From: Rhodospirillales bacterium
GTDB taxonomy: Bacteria > Pseudomonadota > Alphaproteobacteria > Rhodospirillales > Casp-alpha2
Length of the DNA: 33,318 bases
Direction: 5' to 3'
Assembly (NCBI GenBank): GCA_023145215.1
Contig: JAGLED010000028.1
Coordinates: 1-33,318 of the forward strand
A program made the position numbers and the translations under genes. Below, piece after piece: positions 7,068 to 14,831 of the stretch. How positions within the stretch are numbered: position 1 is the first letter of the stretch; every line of letters begins with the position of its first letter. The notes beneath the pieces were generated by a model. That model saw only the letters and a program-made list of their open reading frames with translations. It ran no database searches and had not been told where the DNA came from.

Positions 7068-7514
7068 ATGGCGGCGCAGAAAACGGAAACCCGGCAGGAT
7101 TACAATTACTTCCTGCCCCTGCAGTCCCGCTGGATGGACAACGATCTCTACGGCCACGTCAACAACGTGACTTACTATTCCTACTTCGATACGGTCGTGA
7201 ATTACTTCCTGATCGAGAAGGGCGGCCTCGATATTCACAACGCCCCCGTGATCGGCGTGGTGGTCGAAAGCCACTGCAATTACATGCGCTCAGTCGCTTA
7301 TCCGGACCTGATCCAGTGCGGGCTACGGGTGGGGCATCTGGGGAATTCCTCGGTCCGTTACGAGATCGGCATTTTCAAGAACGACGAGGAGGAGGCGAGT
7401 GCCGCAGGCCACTTTATCCACGTCTTCGTCGAGCGTGAAACCAACAAGCCGGTGGGTATTCCCAAACAGATTCGGGATGCCTTCGAGACCATCCTCGCGG
7501 AGACCGGCGAATGA
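7068..7514 (+). CDS. Hot-dog fold acyl-CoA thioesterase (4HBT family), first of a tandem pair
   Basis: 148-residue protein of the YbgC/4-hydroxybenzoyl-CoA thioesterase group. The segment SRWMDNDLYGHVNNVTYYSYFD at about 21-42 holds the family aspartate and the N-terminal long helix, and the C-terminal half has AGHFIHVFVERE, the last strands of the fold. The start at 7068 is chosen over the longer open frame because AGAGGGGAAAG lies immediately before it and family proteins begin near here. It should hydrolyse acyl-CoA thioesters in the cytoplasm; chain length is not readable. Its stop overlaps the next start in ATGA, so the two are translationally coupled and may form a heteromer. Confidence 0.88.
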   Translation: MAAQKTETRQDYNYFLPLQSRWMDNDLYGHVNNVTYYSYFDTVVNYFLIEKGGLDIHNAPVIGVVVESHCNYMRSVAYPDLIQCGLRVGHLGNSSVRYEIGIFKNDEEEASAAGHFIHVFVERETNKPVGIPKQIRDAFETILAETGE

Positions 7515-7951
7515 CGGACTATATGAGCTGGCGACGGGAGGACTTTCCTTACCGGACCGAGGTCGAAACCCGTTGGGGCGATAACGATCAACTCGGACAC
7601 CTGAATAACGTCGTCTACAACCGCATGATCGAAACCGTCGTCGTGCGGTTCACCATGGGGCCGCTGGAGATCGAATGGCAGACGGCGCCGTGTTATCCGA
7701 TCGTGGTGGAATCGCTCTGCCGGTTCCATCGGTCCCTTTCGTTTCCGGAAACCGTGACAGCCTGCCTGCGCGCGGCACGGATCGGCGGGACGAGCGTCAC
7801 CTACGAGGTCGCGCTATTCGGGGAAGGGGATGACGCCCCGGCCTCTACGGGGCACTTTATTCACGTTTTCGTCGACAGCGATAACCACAAGTCGATGGCG
7901 ATTCCGGCGGATATCCGCCAGCGTATCGAAGCCCGCGGCATCAAAGCCTAA
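7511..7951 (+). CDS. Hot-dog fold acyl-CoA thioesterase, second of a tandem pair
   Basis: 146-residue paralogue of the preceding gene. It has the matching ETRWGDNDQLGHLNNVVYNRM motif at about 17-37 and the same GHFIHVFV strand, but the residues between differ a good deal, for example MGPLEIEWQTAPCYPI in place of the first protein's helix region. The start overlaps the upstream stop by 4 bases (ATGA at 7511-7514). Hot-dog enzymes work as dimers or tetramers with active sites at subunit contacts, so co-translation of two diverged copies suggests a mixed oligomer, which is inference. Likely reaction: acyl-CoA plus water to free acid and CoA. Confidence 0.87.
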   Translation: MTDYMSWRREDFPYRTEVETRWGDNDQLGHLNNVVYNRMIETVVVRFTMGPLEIEWQTAPCYPIVVESLCRFHRSLSFPETVTACLRAARIGGTSVTYEVALFGEGDDAPASTGHFIHVFVDSDNHKSMAIPADIRQRIEARGIKA

Positions 7952-7957
7952 TCGCAT

Positions 7958-7990
7958 AAAAAAGGACGCGCCCGCATGGCGGACGCGCCC
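7958..7990 (-). terminator. Intrinsic terminator of the hsp20 transcript
   Basis: On the minus strand a 9-bp stem (7987-7979 with 7975-7967, one G-U pair, 3-base loop) is followed by TCC and a run of six T (7963-7958). On the plus strand the G-U becomes a C-A mismatch, so the terminator favours the minus-strand transcript. Confidence 0.75.
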
Positions 7991-8013
7991 CTCTCTCTCA
8001 GCTAACGCCTAAA

Positions 8014-8469
8014 TCAGGCGGCCTTTTGTTCGATGGCCTTGGCGCCTTCCCCGGCAGCGATTTCAATCTTGCGCGGCTTCTCGCTTTCCGGCACGACGCG
8101 CTCGAGTGCGACATGCAGGAGGCCGTTCTCGAGCTTCGCACCCTTGACCTGGATATGGTCGGCGAGTTCGAAACGGCGCTCAAAGGCTCGGCCCGCGATC
8201 CCGCGGTGCAGGTAAGTCCGCTCTTCATCGCCGTCGTTCATCTTGCCGGACACGACGAGCGTGCGGTCGGTCAGCGTGATGTCGATGTCGCGGTCCGAGA
8301 AACCGGCCACGGCCAAGGTGATCTGGTAGCCGTTTTCACCGAGTTGTTCGATGTTATAAGGCGGGTAGGCGTTGTTCTGTTCGGTCTGTGCAGCCGCGTC
8401 CAGCAGACGCTGCATGCGGTCGAAACCGACGGAATGACGGAAAAGGGGAGAAAAATCGATCGTACGCAT
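8014..8469 (-). CDS. Small heat-shock protein Hsp20 (IbpA-like)
   Basis: 151-residue alpha-crystallin family chaperone. The N-terminal FDRMQRLLDAA helix, then PPYNIEQLGENGYQITLAVAGFSDRDIDI opening the alpha-crystallin domain, YLHRGIAGRAFERRFELADHI in the middle, and the closing LENGLLHVALER strand are the IbpA/HspH pattern of class A alphaproteobacterial sHsps. It holds unfolding proteins in the cytoplasm as large oligomers until DnaK/ClpB can refold them. The leader carries a ROSE-type RNA thermometer over the ribosome site and an RpoH-like promoter further up, so both transcription and translation should rise with heat. The 3' side ends in an intrinsic terminator. A monocistronic unit is likely. 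Confidence 0.93.
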   Translation of the reverse strand: MRTIDFSPLFRHSVGFDRMQRLLDAAAQTEQNNAYPPYNIEQLGENGYQITLAVAGFSDRDIDITLTDRTLVVSGKMNDGDEERTYLHRGIAGRAFERRFELADHIQVKGAKLENGLLHVALERVVPESEKPRKIEIAAGEGAKAIEQKAA

Positions 8470-8530
8470 AGCAAATCCTCCTTTGAGCGATTTGATCCAT
8501 GAGCCCGCCCAGGAATTTGCCTGAGCTTCG
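8470..8530 (-). promoter_or_regulatory. ROSE-type RNA thermometer in the hsp20 leader
   Basis: In the minus-strand RNA the Shine-Dalgarno GGAGGA just before the hsp20 ATG can be sequestered by an upstream AAAUCGCU. AAAUC pairs with GAUUU, then one G stays bulged, and CU pairs with AG around a 6-base loop (plus-strand span 8473-8493). The UCGCU opposite AGGA with a bulged G is the UYGCU signature of ROSE elements. A second 7-bp hairpin (8507-8513 with 8520-8526, one G-U) lies directly upstream, as in the multi-hairpin ROSE layout. The structure should melt at heat-shock temperature and free the ribosome site of the sHsp gene. Confidence 0.7.
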
Positions 8531-8599
8531 TATCACGGCCCCGAGCCGGGCTCCGTTAACCAGGGCAAACCCAAATGGCATTCGCCCTATCCGAAAATG

Positions 8600-8627
8600 A
8601 AATAGGCAGGCTGATGCGGGGTGCAAG
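8600..8627 (-). promoter_or_regulatory. RpoH (sigma32)-like promoter of hsp20
   Basis: On the minus strand CTTG (8627-8624) is followed after 17 bases by CCTATTT (8606-8600), fitting the alphaproteobacterial RpoH consensus CTTG-N17/18-CYTATNT. A start near 8592 would give a leader of about 120 bases that contains the thermometer. Confidence 0.5.
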
Positions 8628-8651
8628 GGGCAAAAGTCAAAAAAAATGCAA

Positions 8652-8724
8652 GTCACCCAGGCGAAGGTCGGGGGCCAGAAATTCACGGATTGTTGTCCTG
8701 GATTCCGGCCTGCGCCGGAATGAC
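8652..8724. repeat. REP-like dispersed repeat with inverted ends
   Basis: The right arm (8698-8724) contains the palindrome ATTCCGGC-CTGC-GCCGGAAT at 8702-8721 inside CTGGATTCCGG...GGAATGAC, a well-known interspersed intergenic repeat type in proteobacteria. The left arm (8652-8677) reads GTCACCC...GGGGGCCAG, which resembles the same unit in the opposite orientation. A T8 run follows on the minus strand, so it might also contribute to transcript termination after the cyclase gene. Confidence 0.6.
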
Positions 8725-8742
8725 GATCCATCGGGCGACAGA

Positions 8743-8799
8743 GCGGCTTGCGCTCTTGTTATTCTGCGGCTTGCGCCCTTGTTATTCTGCGGCTTGCGC
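8743..8799. repeat. 23-bp tandem repeat, about 2.5 copies, across the cyclase stop codon
   Basis: Units at 8743-8765 and 8766-8788 differ at one base, and a partial third copy (8789-8799) continues into the cyclase coding end. The middle copy supplies the TAA at 8784-8782. The duplication therefore repeats the last codons of the gene (Ala-Gln-Ala-Ala-Glu-stop) downstream. Confidence 0.9.
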
Positions 8800-10584
8800 C
8801 CGACGCCAATCGACTTCCCATAGCGTGACCGGGCCGTCGAAGCCCTTCATTTCGTAGCCGCCCCGGTTGACGAAGCGGTACGATTTGCCCGCGCAGATCC
8901 CCTTGACCACGTCGGTCACGAAAATCTCGCCTTTCTGGGCCTTGTCGACAACGCGGGCCGACATCTGCACGGTCGAGCCGAACAGGTCGTTGTCTTCCTG
9001 GATCGGCTCGCCTGCGTTAATCCCGATCTTCAGAAAAAGCGGCAGGTTGGGGTTCGCCTGGGTGTGGGCGTTGGCGCCCTGCTGCATCATGATCGCTGCC
9101 TGGACGCTGTCGGAGGCCTGCTCGAACGATGCCATGATGCCGTCGCCGGTGTGTTTGACCTCTCGGCCTCGGAACTGCGTCAGCGCTTCACGGACGACGC
9201 GATTGTGGGCGCGAACGACTTCCTGTGCGCCGGCGTCGCCCAGTTCCTGGGTCATTGCCGTCGAACCCGCGATGTCGGTGAACAACACGGTAATGACGCG
9301 CGGCTGTTCTTCTTTCTGTTTTGGTTTGTTCCACTCTCCGAGGGCCTGATCCATGTGCCGTGCGATCTGGCCTTCATCGGTCATATAGGTGTTCATGGCA
9401 TTGCGGCCGGCCTGGAACATCTGCATGTAGCGGCTGTCCTGAAGCAGGTACTCCTCGTATTTTCCGGCGAAGTTCTCAGCATGGGACTTCTTGTAGCCCA
9501 GGACCTGGACGCTGTCGGCGAGGATGCGGTTGGCCGCCTTTTGGTCGATCCCGCGGCTTTGCATTAGTGCCTCGGTCGCCCCCGCGACCCATAGGTTGAC
9601 GCCGAACTTGTTGAAGTTGTCGAGCTTTTCCTTGTTGAAGCTGGAGCCTTCGAGGGCGGTGCCCAGTGCCTTCATCATGAAGGCCTTCTGTTTTTCTTCT
9701 TTCGGGGAGAGGCCAGGGGTGCCTTTGGCATCTGCACCCGGTGGTGCGGTGCCGCCGGCGTCGTCGGGTTTGTCGCCCCCCATCTCGCTCCGCAGCCGCT
9801 CGTTCGCCGCGCTGTCGTCCGCCGTAGAACTGCCGGCGCGGCCCTCGGCGTCGATAGCCCGGCCAGGCTGCGGCGGCTTCTTGCGTTTCTTCTTCTTGAC
9901 CTTCTTGACCTTGCGGGGTGGTTGGGCGGCCTTCGGCTGGAAAAGGGGCTTGCTCTTGTTTTCCTTGATGGTTGTCTTCTTCAACAAGCTCGATGCCATC
10001 ATCAGCGCCGACAGAAGGAACGTGCCGACGAAGACGACGAACAGCACATTGGATTCCGCGTTGCCCTTCATGGTCGTGCCGAACAGAACCTTGCCGCTGA
10101 TCAGGCTCGACGCCATGAAGGTAAAGAAACCGGCGATGGTGAGACTGATCAGGGCCACCATCAGCAACTTGACGATGACCAGCGTCAACGTGCTTTCTTT
10201 TTGCTTGCCTGCGGCTTTCTTTCGCCGGGCGTGAGCGTCGTCGTCGGTCAACGACGAGAATGCGTTCGAAAGTTCGTCATCCGACGCGTCGCCATCGTCT
10301 TCGTCGGACCAGCTCTTCTTCGCGTCGGTGGTACTTGTGGCGTCGGTTTCGTGGGGGTCCAGCGCTTTGACGCCTGCGCTTTTGTAAATCACGAATTCCT
10401 GCGACGTGCCCCGGTCGGGATCGTAAACCTCGCGCACGACTTTGACGGCGCTGATGCCGGGCATGCGTTCGAGGCCGCGAGCTTCCTCAATTGCGGCGTC
10501 CTTCTGAAAGGAGCCGAATTGAGCATGAATGCTCCACCGCTGACCCTGCTGGACCTGGACCTCGAACTGAGTAATCCCGGGCAC
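8782..10584 (-). CDS. Membrane-anchored class III adenylate/guanylate cyclase-domain protein
   Basis: 600 residues. The N-terminal 70 residues form a small alpha/beta domain of unknown kind. Then come an acidic linker, transmembrane segments at about 132-160 and 179-201, a very basic stretch at about 205-238 (KVKKVKKKKRKKPP), a disordered linker, a helical region at about 300-420, and the cyclase domain at about 428-592. FTDIAGST (Asp437) and HTGDGIMASF (Asp481) supply the metal ligands, and Lys477 fits ATP preference. In the transition-state motif FGSTVQMSARV, Gln540 replaces the usual Asn while Arg544 is kept. GTG start, supported by GGAGGT 6 bases upstream. It should make cyclic AMP at the inner membrane if the Gln change is tolerated; otherwise it is a degenerate sensor. 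Confidence 0.88.
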   Translation of the reverse strand: MPGITQFEVQVQQGQRWSIHAQFGSFQKDAAIEEARGLERMPGISAVKVVREVYDPDRGTSQEFVIYKSAGVKALDPHETDATSTTDAKKSWSDEDDGDASDDELSNAFSSLTDDDAHARRKKAAGKQKESTLTLVIVKLLMVALISLTIAGFFTFMASSLISGKVLFGTTMKGNAESNVLFVVFVGTFLLSALMMASSLLKKTTIKENKSKPLFQPKAAQPPRKVKKVKKKKRKKPPQPGRAIDAEGRAGSSTADDSAANERLRSEMGGDKPDDAGGTAPPGADAKGTPGLSPKEEKQKAFMMKALGTALEGSSFNKEKLDNFNKFGVNLWVAGATEALMQSRGIDQKAANRILADSVQVLGYKKSHAENFAGKYEEYLLQDSRYMQMFQAGRNAMNTYMTDEGQIARHMDQALGEWNKPKQKEEQPRVITVLFTDIAGSTAMTQELGDAGAQEVVRAHNRVVREALTQFRGREVKHTGDGIMASFEQASDSVQAAIMMQQGANAHTQANPNLPLFLKIGINAGEPIQEDNDLFGSTVQMSARVVDKAQKGEIFVTDVVKGICAGKSYRFVNRGGYEMKGFDGPVTLWEVDWRRAQAAE

Positions 10585-10773
10585 GCCAAACCTCCAACCG
10601 GTCGCTGCAAATGCGGCGGCCGCTCATCACACACCAATCGAACCGCGTCCCCCAACGATCGGCCCGATTGTTCCCAAGGATCAGGATACCAAAATCAGAA
10701 TCCGATAACAATTTGATTTTGCAATGCAATATTCATCTTGGGATCGCCGGAAAAGGCCTGGGCCACGCGCAAT

Positions 10774-10811
10774 AAAAAACGCCCCGCCGGGATGCCCGTG
10801 GGGCGTTTTTT
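10774..10811. terminator. Intrinsic terminator after rpmE
   Basis: A long stem with A6CGCCCC on the left (10774-10785) and GGGGCGT6 on the right (10800-10811) encloses an inner GGG/CCC pair. The T run on the minus strand ends the rpmE transcript; its symmetry lets it act from both sides. Between it and the cyclase start (10585-10773) I see only an AT-rich patch with a TTGCA-A-TGCAA palindrome at about 10713-10723, probably the cyclase promoter area. Confidence 0.85.
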
Positions 10812-10830
10812 GCGTCGTATCTACGCTGAA

Positions 10831-11055
10831 TTAGCTTTTCAGGCCGATACCCGAGAACCGCTTGTTGAACTTCGCGAGCTGGCCGCCGCTGTCCATCAGA
10901 CGGTGCACACCGGTCCACGCCGGGTGTGACGTCGGGTCGACGTCGAGCTTGAGCGTGTCGCCCGGGCTGCCCCAGGTCGAGCGCGTCGTAAAGGTCGTCC
11001 CGTCGGTCATCTGGACCGTGATCTCATGATATTCCGGGTGCGTGTCTTTCTTCAT
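10831..11055 (-). CDS. rpmE: 50S ribosomal protein L31
   Basis: 74 residues, the normal length. [20 protein letters not shown] opens as in L31, followed by the TRSTWG segment and the closing [28 protein letters not shown], the family signature. The zinc-binding cysteines of the C+ form are absent, so this is the zinc-independent alphaproteobacterial variant. It binds the central protuberance of the large subunit. The ATG follows GGAGCGAAAG. The gene ends at a strong terminator and starts 82 bases after the MFS stop, so it may have its own promoter. Confidence 0.95.
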   Translation of the reverse strand: MKKDTHPEYHEITVQMTDGTTFTTRSTWGSPGDTLKLDVDPTSHPAWTGVHRLMDSGGQLAKFNKRFSGIGLKS

Positions 11056-11137
11056 GGCTTTCGCTCCGCTTGCAACAGGCGGGCCTTATACATAGTCGCC
11101 GCGCGGGTTTCAAGCCTCCTGTTGAGGGGGCGGGAAA

Positions 11138-12316
11138 TCAGGGTTTTCGAGGCGGTGTCAGCAGCTTGAAAAAGGTGATCGCGGCAACGATGACCATGAT
11201 CACGGCACCGGCATAATAAGGGGAATGAAGGCCGATAAAGCCGAACGCCGTGCCTGCCACGGCAGGGCCTGTCATGCGGGAAAGCGTGGTTGCCGAACGG
11301 GTTACGCCCATCAGGCCGCCCTGGACATCGCATTCGCCCCGGACCGAGATGGCGGTGTTCAGGGCCGGGGTGGTGATGCTGAACCCAAGCGCGGCGAGGG
11401 TCATCGCCGCCACCAGTTCGGGGACTGAGCCGGTAAACGGAATCCATGCTAGTCCCACGGCGAGCGCCACGGCACCGGCAAAGATCAGCCGTTCGACGCC
11501 GAATTTATTGGCCAGCTTACCCATCAGCCCGCCCTGGATCATTGCCGCCAGCACGCCGATGAAGGCGAACAGATACCCGTTCTGTTCGGGCCCCCAGCCA
11601 TACTGGCGCCGCGACCACATGGCGAAGGTGGATTCCAGGCCGGCAAACACGAATGTCGCCAGAAACGCCAGTATCAAGAGCACACCGACGCCCGGCGTGC
11701 GGAGTGCATCGGCCAGCGCCTTCATCCGCGCCACCCGGGTCTGGTCGGCGATGCGCGCACGTGCCTCGGCGGACAGGCTTTCTTTCAGGGTGAACAGGCC
11801 GAGTACGCAGGCCAGCGCTGAAAGCCCTGCGGCGGCGAAGCTCGGGGTGTGGAAATCGGCATTGGCCGGGTCGGCGCCGGCCAGAATGCCGCCGATTGCC
11901 GGGCCGAGGATGAAGCCGATCGAGAACGCGGCCCCGATCATCCCCATCCCTTTGGCGCGGTTCTCCTTCGTTGTCACGTCGGCGGCGTAGGCGAAGGCGG
12001 TCGATATGTTCCCGGCCATCAGTCCGCCGAGGGCGCGGGCCGCGAACAGGGTAATCAGGGTGTCTGCGAGGCCCAGCCAGACGTAGGAGAGAGCCGCCGC
12101 GAAGATGGTGCCAAGCAGGACAGGACGCCGCCCCACCCGGTCACTCAGGCGCCCCCAGAACGGCGCGGATATGAACTGCGCCGCCGAATAGACGGCCATC
12201 AGCAGGCCGACCTGGGCTGGTGTCGCCTGATAGTGCTCTGCATAAAACGGCAGCAGCGGGATGATGATCCCGAACCCGATCAGGTCGACGACGACAATGA
12301 GAAACAGGACTGGCAT
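11138..12316 (-). CDS. MFS multidrug/tetracycline-type efflux transporter
   Basis: 392 residues with about 12 hydrophobic segments in two halves of six. Motif A is clear between helices 2 and 3 (GRLSDRVGRRPVLL), and the first helix has DLIGFGIIIPLLPF, the signature of the DHA1 (TetA-like) drug:H+ antiporters. LGPAIGGIL near 140-150 matches antiporter motif C. The protein should export small hydrophobic compounds at the expense of the proton gradient. The start lies 9 bases after the stop of the MotB-like gene and has only a weak ribosome site, so translation is probably coupled. Substrate unknown; clinical resistance cannot be inferred. Confidence 0.85.
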   Translation of the reverse strand: MPVLFLIVVVDLIGFGIIIPLLPFYAEHYQATPAQVGLLMAVYSAAQFISAPFWGRLSDRVGRRPVLLGTIFAAALSYVWLGLADTLITLFAARALGGLMAGNISTAFAYAADVTTKENRAKGMGMIGAAFSIGFILGPAIGGILAGADPANADFHTPSFAAAGLSALACVLGLFTLKESLSAEARARIADQTRVARMKALADALRTPGVGVLLILAFLATFVFAGLESTFAMWSRRQYGWGPEQNGYLFAFIGVLAAMIQGGLMGKLANKFGVERLIFAGAVALAVGLAWIPFTGSVPELVAAMTLAALGFSITTPALNTAISVRGECDVQGGLMGVTRSATTLSRMTGPAVAGTAFGFIGLHSPYYAGAVIMVIVAAITFFKLLTPPRKP

Positions 12317-12325
12317 AATCAGAGG

Positions 12326-13582
12326 CTAACGCTGCGTGAATTTTAGTTCGATGCGGCGGTTTTTTGCCTTTGCGGCTTCGGTGTTGCCGGTCGCGATCGG
12401 ATAATGTTCGCCAAAGCCGGTGGCGGCGAGGCGCTTTGCAGGGATGCCCTCGCTGACCAGATAGTGAACGACCGAAAGGGCGCGCGCCGTCGACAATTCC
12501 CAGTTGGACGGGAACTGTGCCGTCGAGATCGGATCGGAATCGGTGTGGCCGTCAATGCGCAGGATCCAGTCGATGTCTTCCGGCATCTTGATGGCGATCT
12601 CAAGCAGCGTGGTCGCCAGTTTTCCCAGCTCGCGCCGACCGCCCTCACCGAGATCGGCGGATCCCTTGGCGAACAGTAGTTCCGACTGCAGCACGAAACG
12701 GTCACCGACGATGCGCACGTCGTCGCGGTTGCCGATCACCTGGCGCAGCCTGCCGAAGAATTCAGAACGGTAACGGGACAGTTCCTGCACCTTCGACGCC
12801 AGCGCCGCGTTAAGCCGCTGACCGAGGGATTTGATCTGAACGTCTTTTTTCTCGGCTTCCGCCTCCGCGGCGTCGAGCGCGGCGTTGAGGGAATCCAGCT
12901 GCTGGCGGAGCGCCGCCATTTGCTTGTTCATGAGGGCCAATTGCGCCCGCGCGCTGTCGGCGATCTCTTCTTTCTCCGCGAGGCCGACCTTCAACTCGTC
13001 ACGCTGCTTCTCAACGTTCGCCAGGCTCTCGGTCGTCTCGGCCAGAGATTTCTCAAGCTCGTCGCGCTGCTTCTCGGCCTCGGCGGCGCGAAACGAAAGT
13101 TGGGAAACCTCTTTCTCCAGCTCTTCCTTGAGCGCCTTAAGCGCGGCAACGTCGCCGCTCAGGTCGGCGATTTCGGACAGCTGGCGGTCGATCGCTTCCT
13201 TGTCGGCTTTGGCCGTCGCCCGCATTTGCGACAACTCCGCCTGGGCAGACGCATAATCGGCACGAAGTCCGGCTAATTGCTGCTCGAGATTTGCGCGCGC
13301 ATCCAATGACGCGGAAAGCTGATCGCGTAGACTGTCTACGCCGAGTTGGAGTTGCTGATTTTCGGCCTTCGTCAGGGCCAGCACCTTGGAGAGTTCGCTC
13401 AGGTCGCTCTCAAGTGCGCGCAGCGCCTTGTCCCGTCCGGACAACGCCTGACCAAGAAAGAACTGCGCCAGAACGAAGATCAGCAACAGGAAGATGATGA
13501 CCATCAGCAATGTGGCCAGGGCATCGACGAAGCCGGGCCAGATGACGGTCGATCGGTGCTCGCGGCGGCTTATGGCGGCCAT
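12326..13582 (-). CDS. MotB-like protein: membrane anchor, long coiled coil, OmpA peptidoglycan-binding domain
   Basis: 418 residues. One N-terminal transmembrane helix (about 17-43) begins WPGFVDALATLL, with Asp20 at the position of the ion-carrying aspartate of MotB/TolR/ExbD/ZorB. A heptad-rich coiled coil of about 200 residues (about 50-265) follows, then an OmpA-like domain (about 285-418) with IDGHTDSD (Asp348) and NRRIEL, the residues that hold diaminopimelate. The protein is likely the stator rod of an ion-driven motor reaching the peptidoglycan. It starts 11 bases after the MotA-like gene stop and precedes the MFS gene by 9 bases, so the three form one operon. The coiled coil is much longer than in flagellar MotB. 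It is not flagellar by context: no fli/flg genes are near. Confidence 0.85.
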   Translation of the reverse strand: MAAISRREHRSTVIWPGFVDALATLLMVIIFLLLIFVLAQFFLGQALSGRDKALRALESDLSELSKVLALTKAENQQLQLGVDSLRDQLSASLDARANLEQQLAGLRADYASAQAELSQMRATAKADKEAIDRQLSEIADLSGDVAALKALKEELEKEVSQLSFRAAEAEKQRDELEKSLAETTESLANVEKQRDELKVGLAEKEEIADSARAQLALMNKQMAALRQQLDSLNAALDAAEAEAEKKDVQIKSLGQRLNAALASKVQELSRYRSEFFGRLRQVIGNRDDVRIVGDRFVLQSELLFAKGSADLGEGGRRELGKLATTLLEIAIKMPEDIDWILRIDGHTDSDPISTAQFPSNWELSTARALSVVHYLVSEGIPAKRLAATGFGEHYPIATGNTEAAKAKNRRIELKFTQR

Positions 13583-13593
13583 GCGCGCGGGCC

Positions 13594-14760
13594 TCAGCTG
13601 CCGTCGCCGGTGGCGGCGATGGTACGAGCAAGAAGGCGAATTTCGCGGCGGAGCGCGTCGGTGATCTCGTTACGCGTCAGCGCGCTCTCATCGACGAGGC
13701 GTTGCATGTTCTTGTCGACGTTACGCATGTGAGCCTGCATGGCTTCGTCCGCCTCGCCACCGCCGCTGGTGCCGTGTGCGAGTTGTTCCAGGATCGGTTT
13801 CATCTCGATCTGGGTTTCGGCGAGCCGGCGCATCACCTGCTGCTCGGTCCGCATATGGTCGGTCAGCGTTTCGACCTTGTTGGCGAGTTCGCTGAGGGAA
13901 TGGTTGACCGCGTGCTTGCCTTCTTCGGAACGGGAAATGATGACCTGCAGGTTCTCGAGACTCTCCGCCGTTTGTTCCAGCAATGCCTGGACGTAAGCGG
14001 GCACGCCCTGTTCCCCCTCGCCACCGCCGAGCGCGCCGCTTGAAAGCCGCGTCACGCTGGACAGCCATTCCTCAAGTTCGTTGTAGAAACGGTTCTGCGC
14101 CTGGCTCGCCTGCAGGTCGAGGAAACCCAGTACCAGCGACCCGGCAAGACCGAAAAGCGACGACGAGAACGCCGTGCCCATCCCGTCAATGGGGGTGGCA
14201 AGGCCTTCTTTCAGACGTTCGAAGATCTCCGCGGTCTCTCCACCATTCACGCTGAGGCCGCCAATGACATCGCCGATTGAACTGACGGTCTCCAGAAGCC
14301 CCCAGAAGGTCCCGAGAAGGCCGAGGAAGATCAGCAGGCCGATGTTGTAGCGCGACAGATCGCGGCTTTCATCGAGACGTGCCGCGATGCCGTCGAGGAT
14401 CGAGCGCATGCTGAGCGCCGACAGGCTGAACCGGCTGCCGCGACGGTCCGATAGCATGGTCGCCATCGGCGCCAGAAGCTTCGGGCTGTCACCGCTCTCC
14501 GGCAGGCGGATCTGCATCCCGGCGTCGGTTTCGGCGAGCGTGTCCTGAAAGCGTTCCAGCCAGGAAACCTCGGGATACAGCATCCCGACCTGGCGGAAGT
14601 TATAGACAATACCCAGAACCAGGACGCCGACAATCAGGCCGTTGAGTGCCGGGTTGGCCATGAAAGCTTCGCGCAATGGCGAAAACAGGAAGAAACAGGC
14701 GGCACCCACGCAGCCCAGAAACAGGATCATGCGGAACAGAAAAGTGGTCGGGCGTGTCAT
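13594..14760 (-). CDS. MotA/TolQ/ExbB-family channel protein with long C-terminal tail
   Basis: 388 residues. Hydrophobic helices lie at about 8-27, 37-54, 139-160 and 196-216. The last two carry GLLGTFWGLLETV and GMGTAFSSSLFGLAGSL, the conserved MotA/TolQ/ExbB core that faces the partner aspartate. An insert of about 80 residues sits between helices 2 and 3, and a helical tail of about 170 residues (about 220-388) extends into the cytoplasm. The layout is like the long-tailed ZorA-type and other non-flagellar 5:2 ion-driven motors. With the MotB-like partner just downstream, it should form an inner-membrane proton- or sodium-driven rotor whose work is unknown. Confidence 0.85.
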   Translation of the reverse strand: MTRPTTFLFRMILFLGCVGAACFFLFSPLREAFMANPALNGLIVGVLVLGIVYNFRQVGMLYPEVSWLERFQDTLAETDAGMQIRLPESGDSPKLLAPMATMLSDRRGSRFSLSALSMRSILDGIAARLDESRDLSRYNIGLLIFLGLLGTFWGLLETVSSIGDVIGGLSVNGGETAEIFERLKEGLATPIDGMGTAFSSSLFGLAGSLVLGFLDLQASQAQNRFYNELEEWLSSVTRLSSGALGGGEGEQGVPAYVQALLEQTAESLENLQVIISRSEEGKHAVNHSLSELANKVETLTDHMRTEQQVMRRLAETQIEMKPILEQLAHGTSGGGEADEAMQAHMRNVDKNMQRLVDESALTRNEITDALRREIRLLARTIAATGDGS

Positions 14761-14831
14761 GCGTGTCCATCCTCGGGCCGGTTCTGGCCCGCAAAGCGGA
14801 CCTTGGCGAGTGGCAGACCGTGCATCAGGCC

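Noticed and set aside
10713-10723. TTGCA-A-TGCAA palindrome as an operator of the cyclase gene
   Set aside because: Short, AT-rich and single; mentioned only in the terminator entry for that gap.
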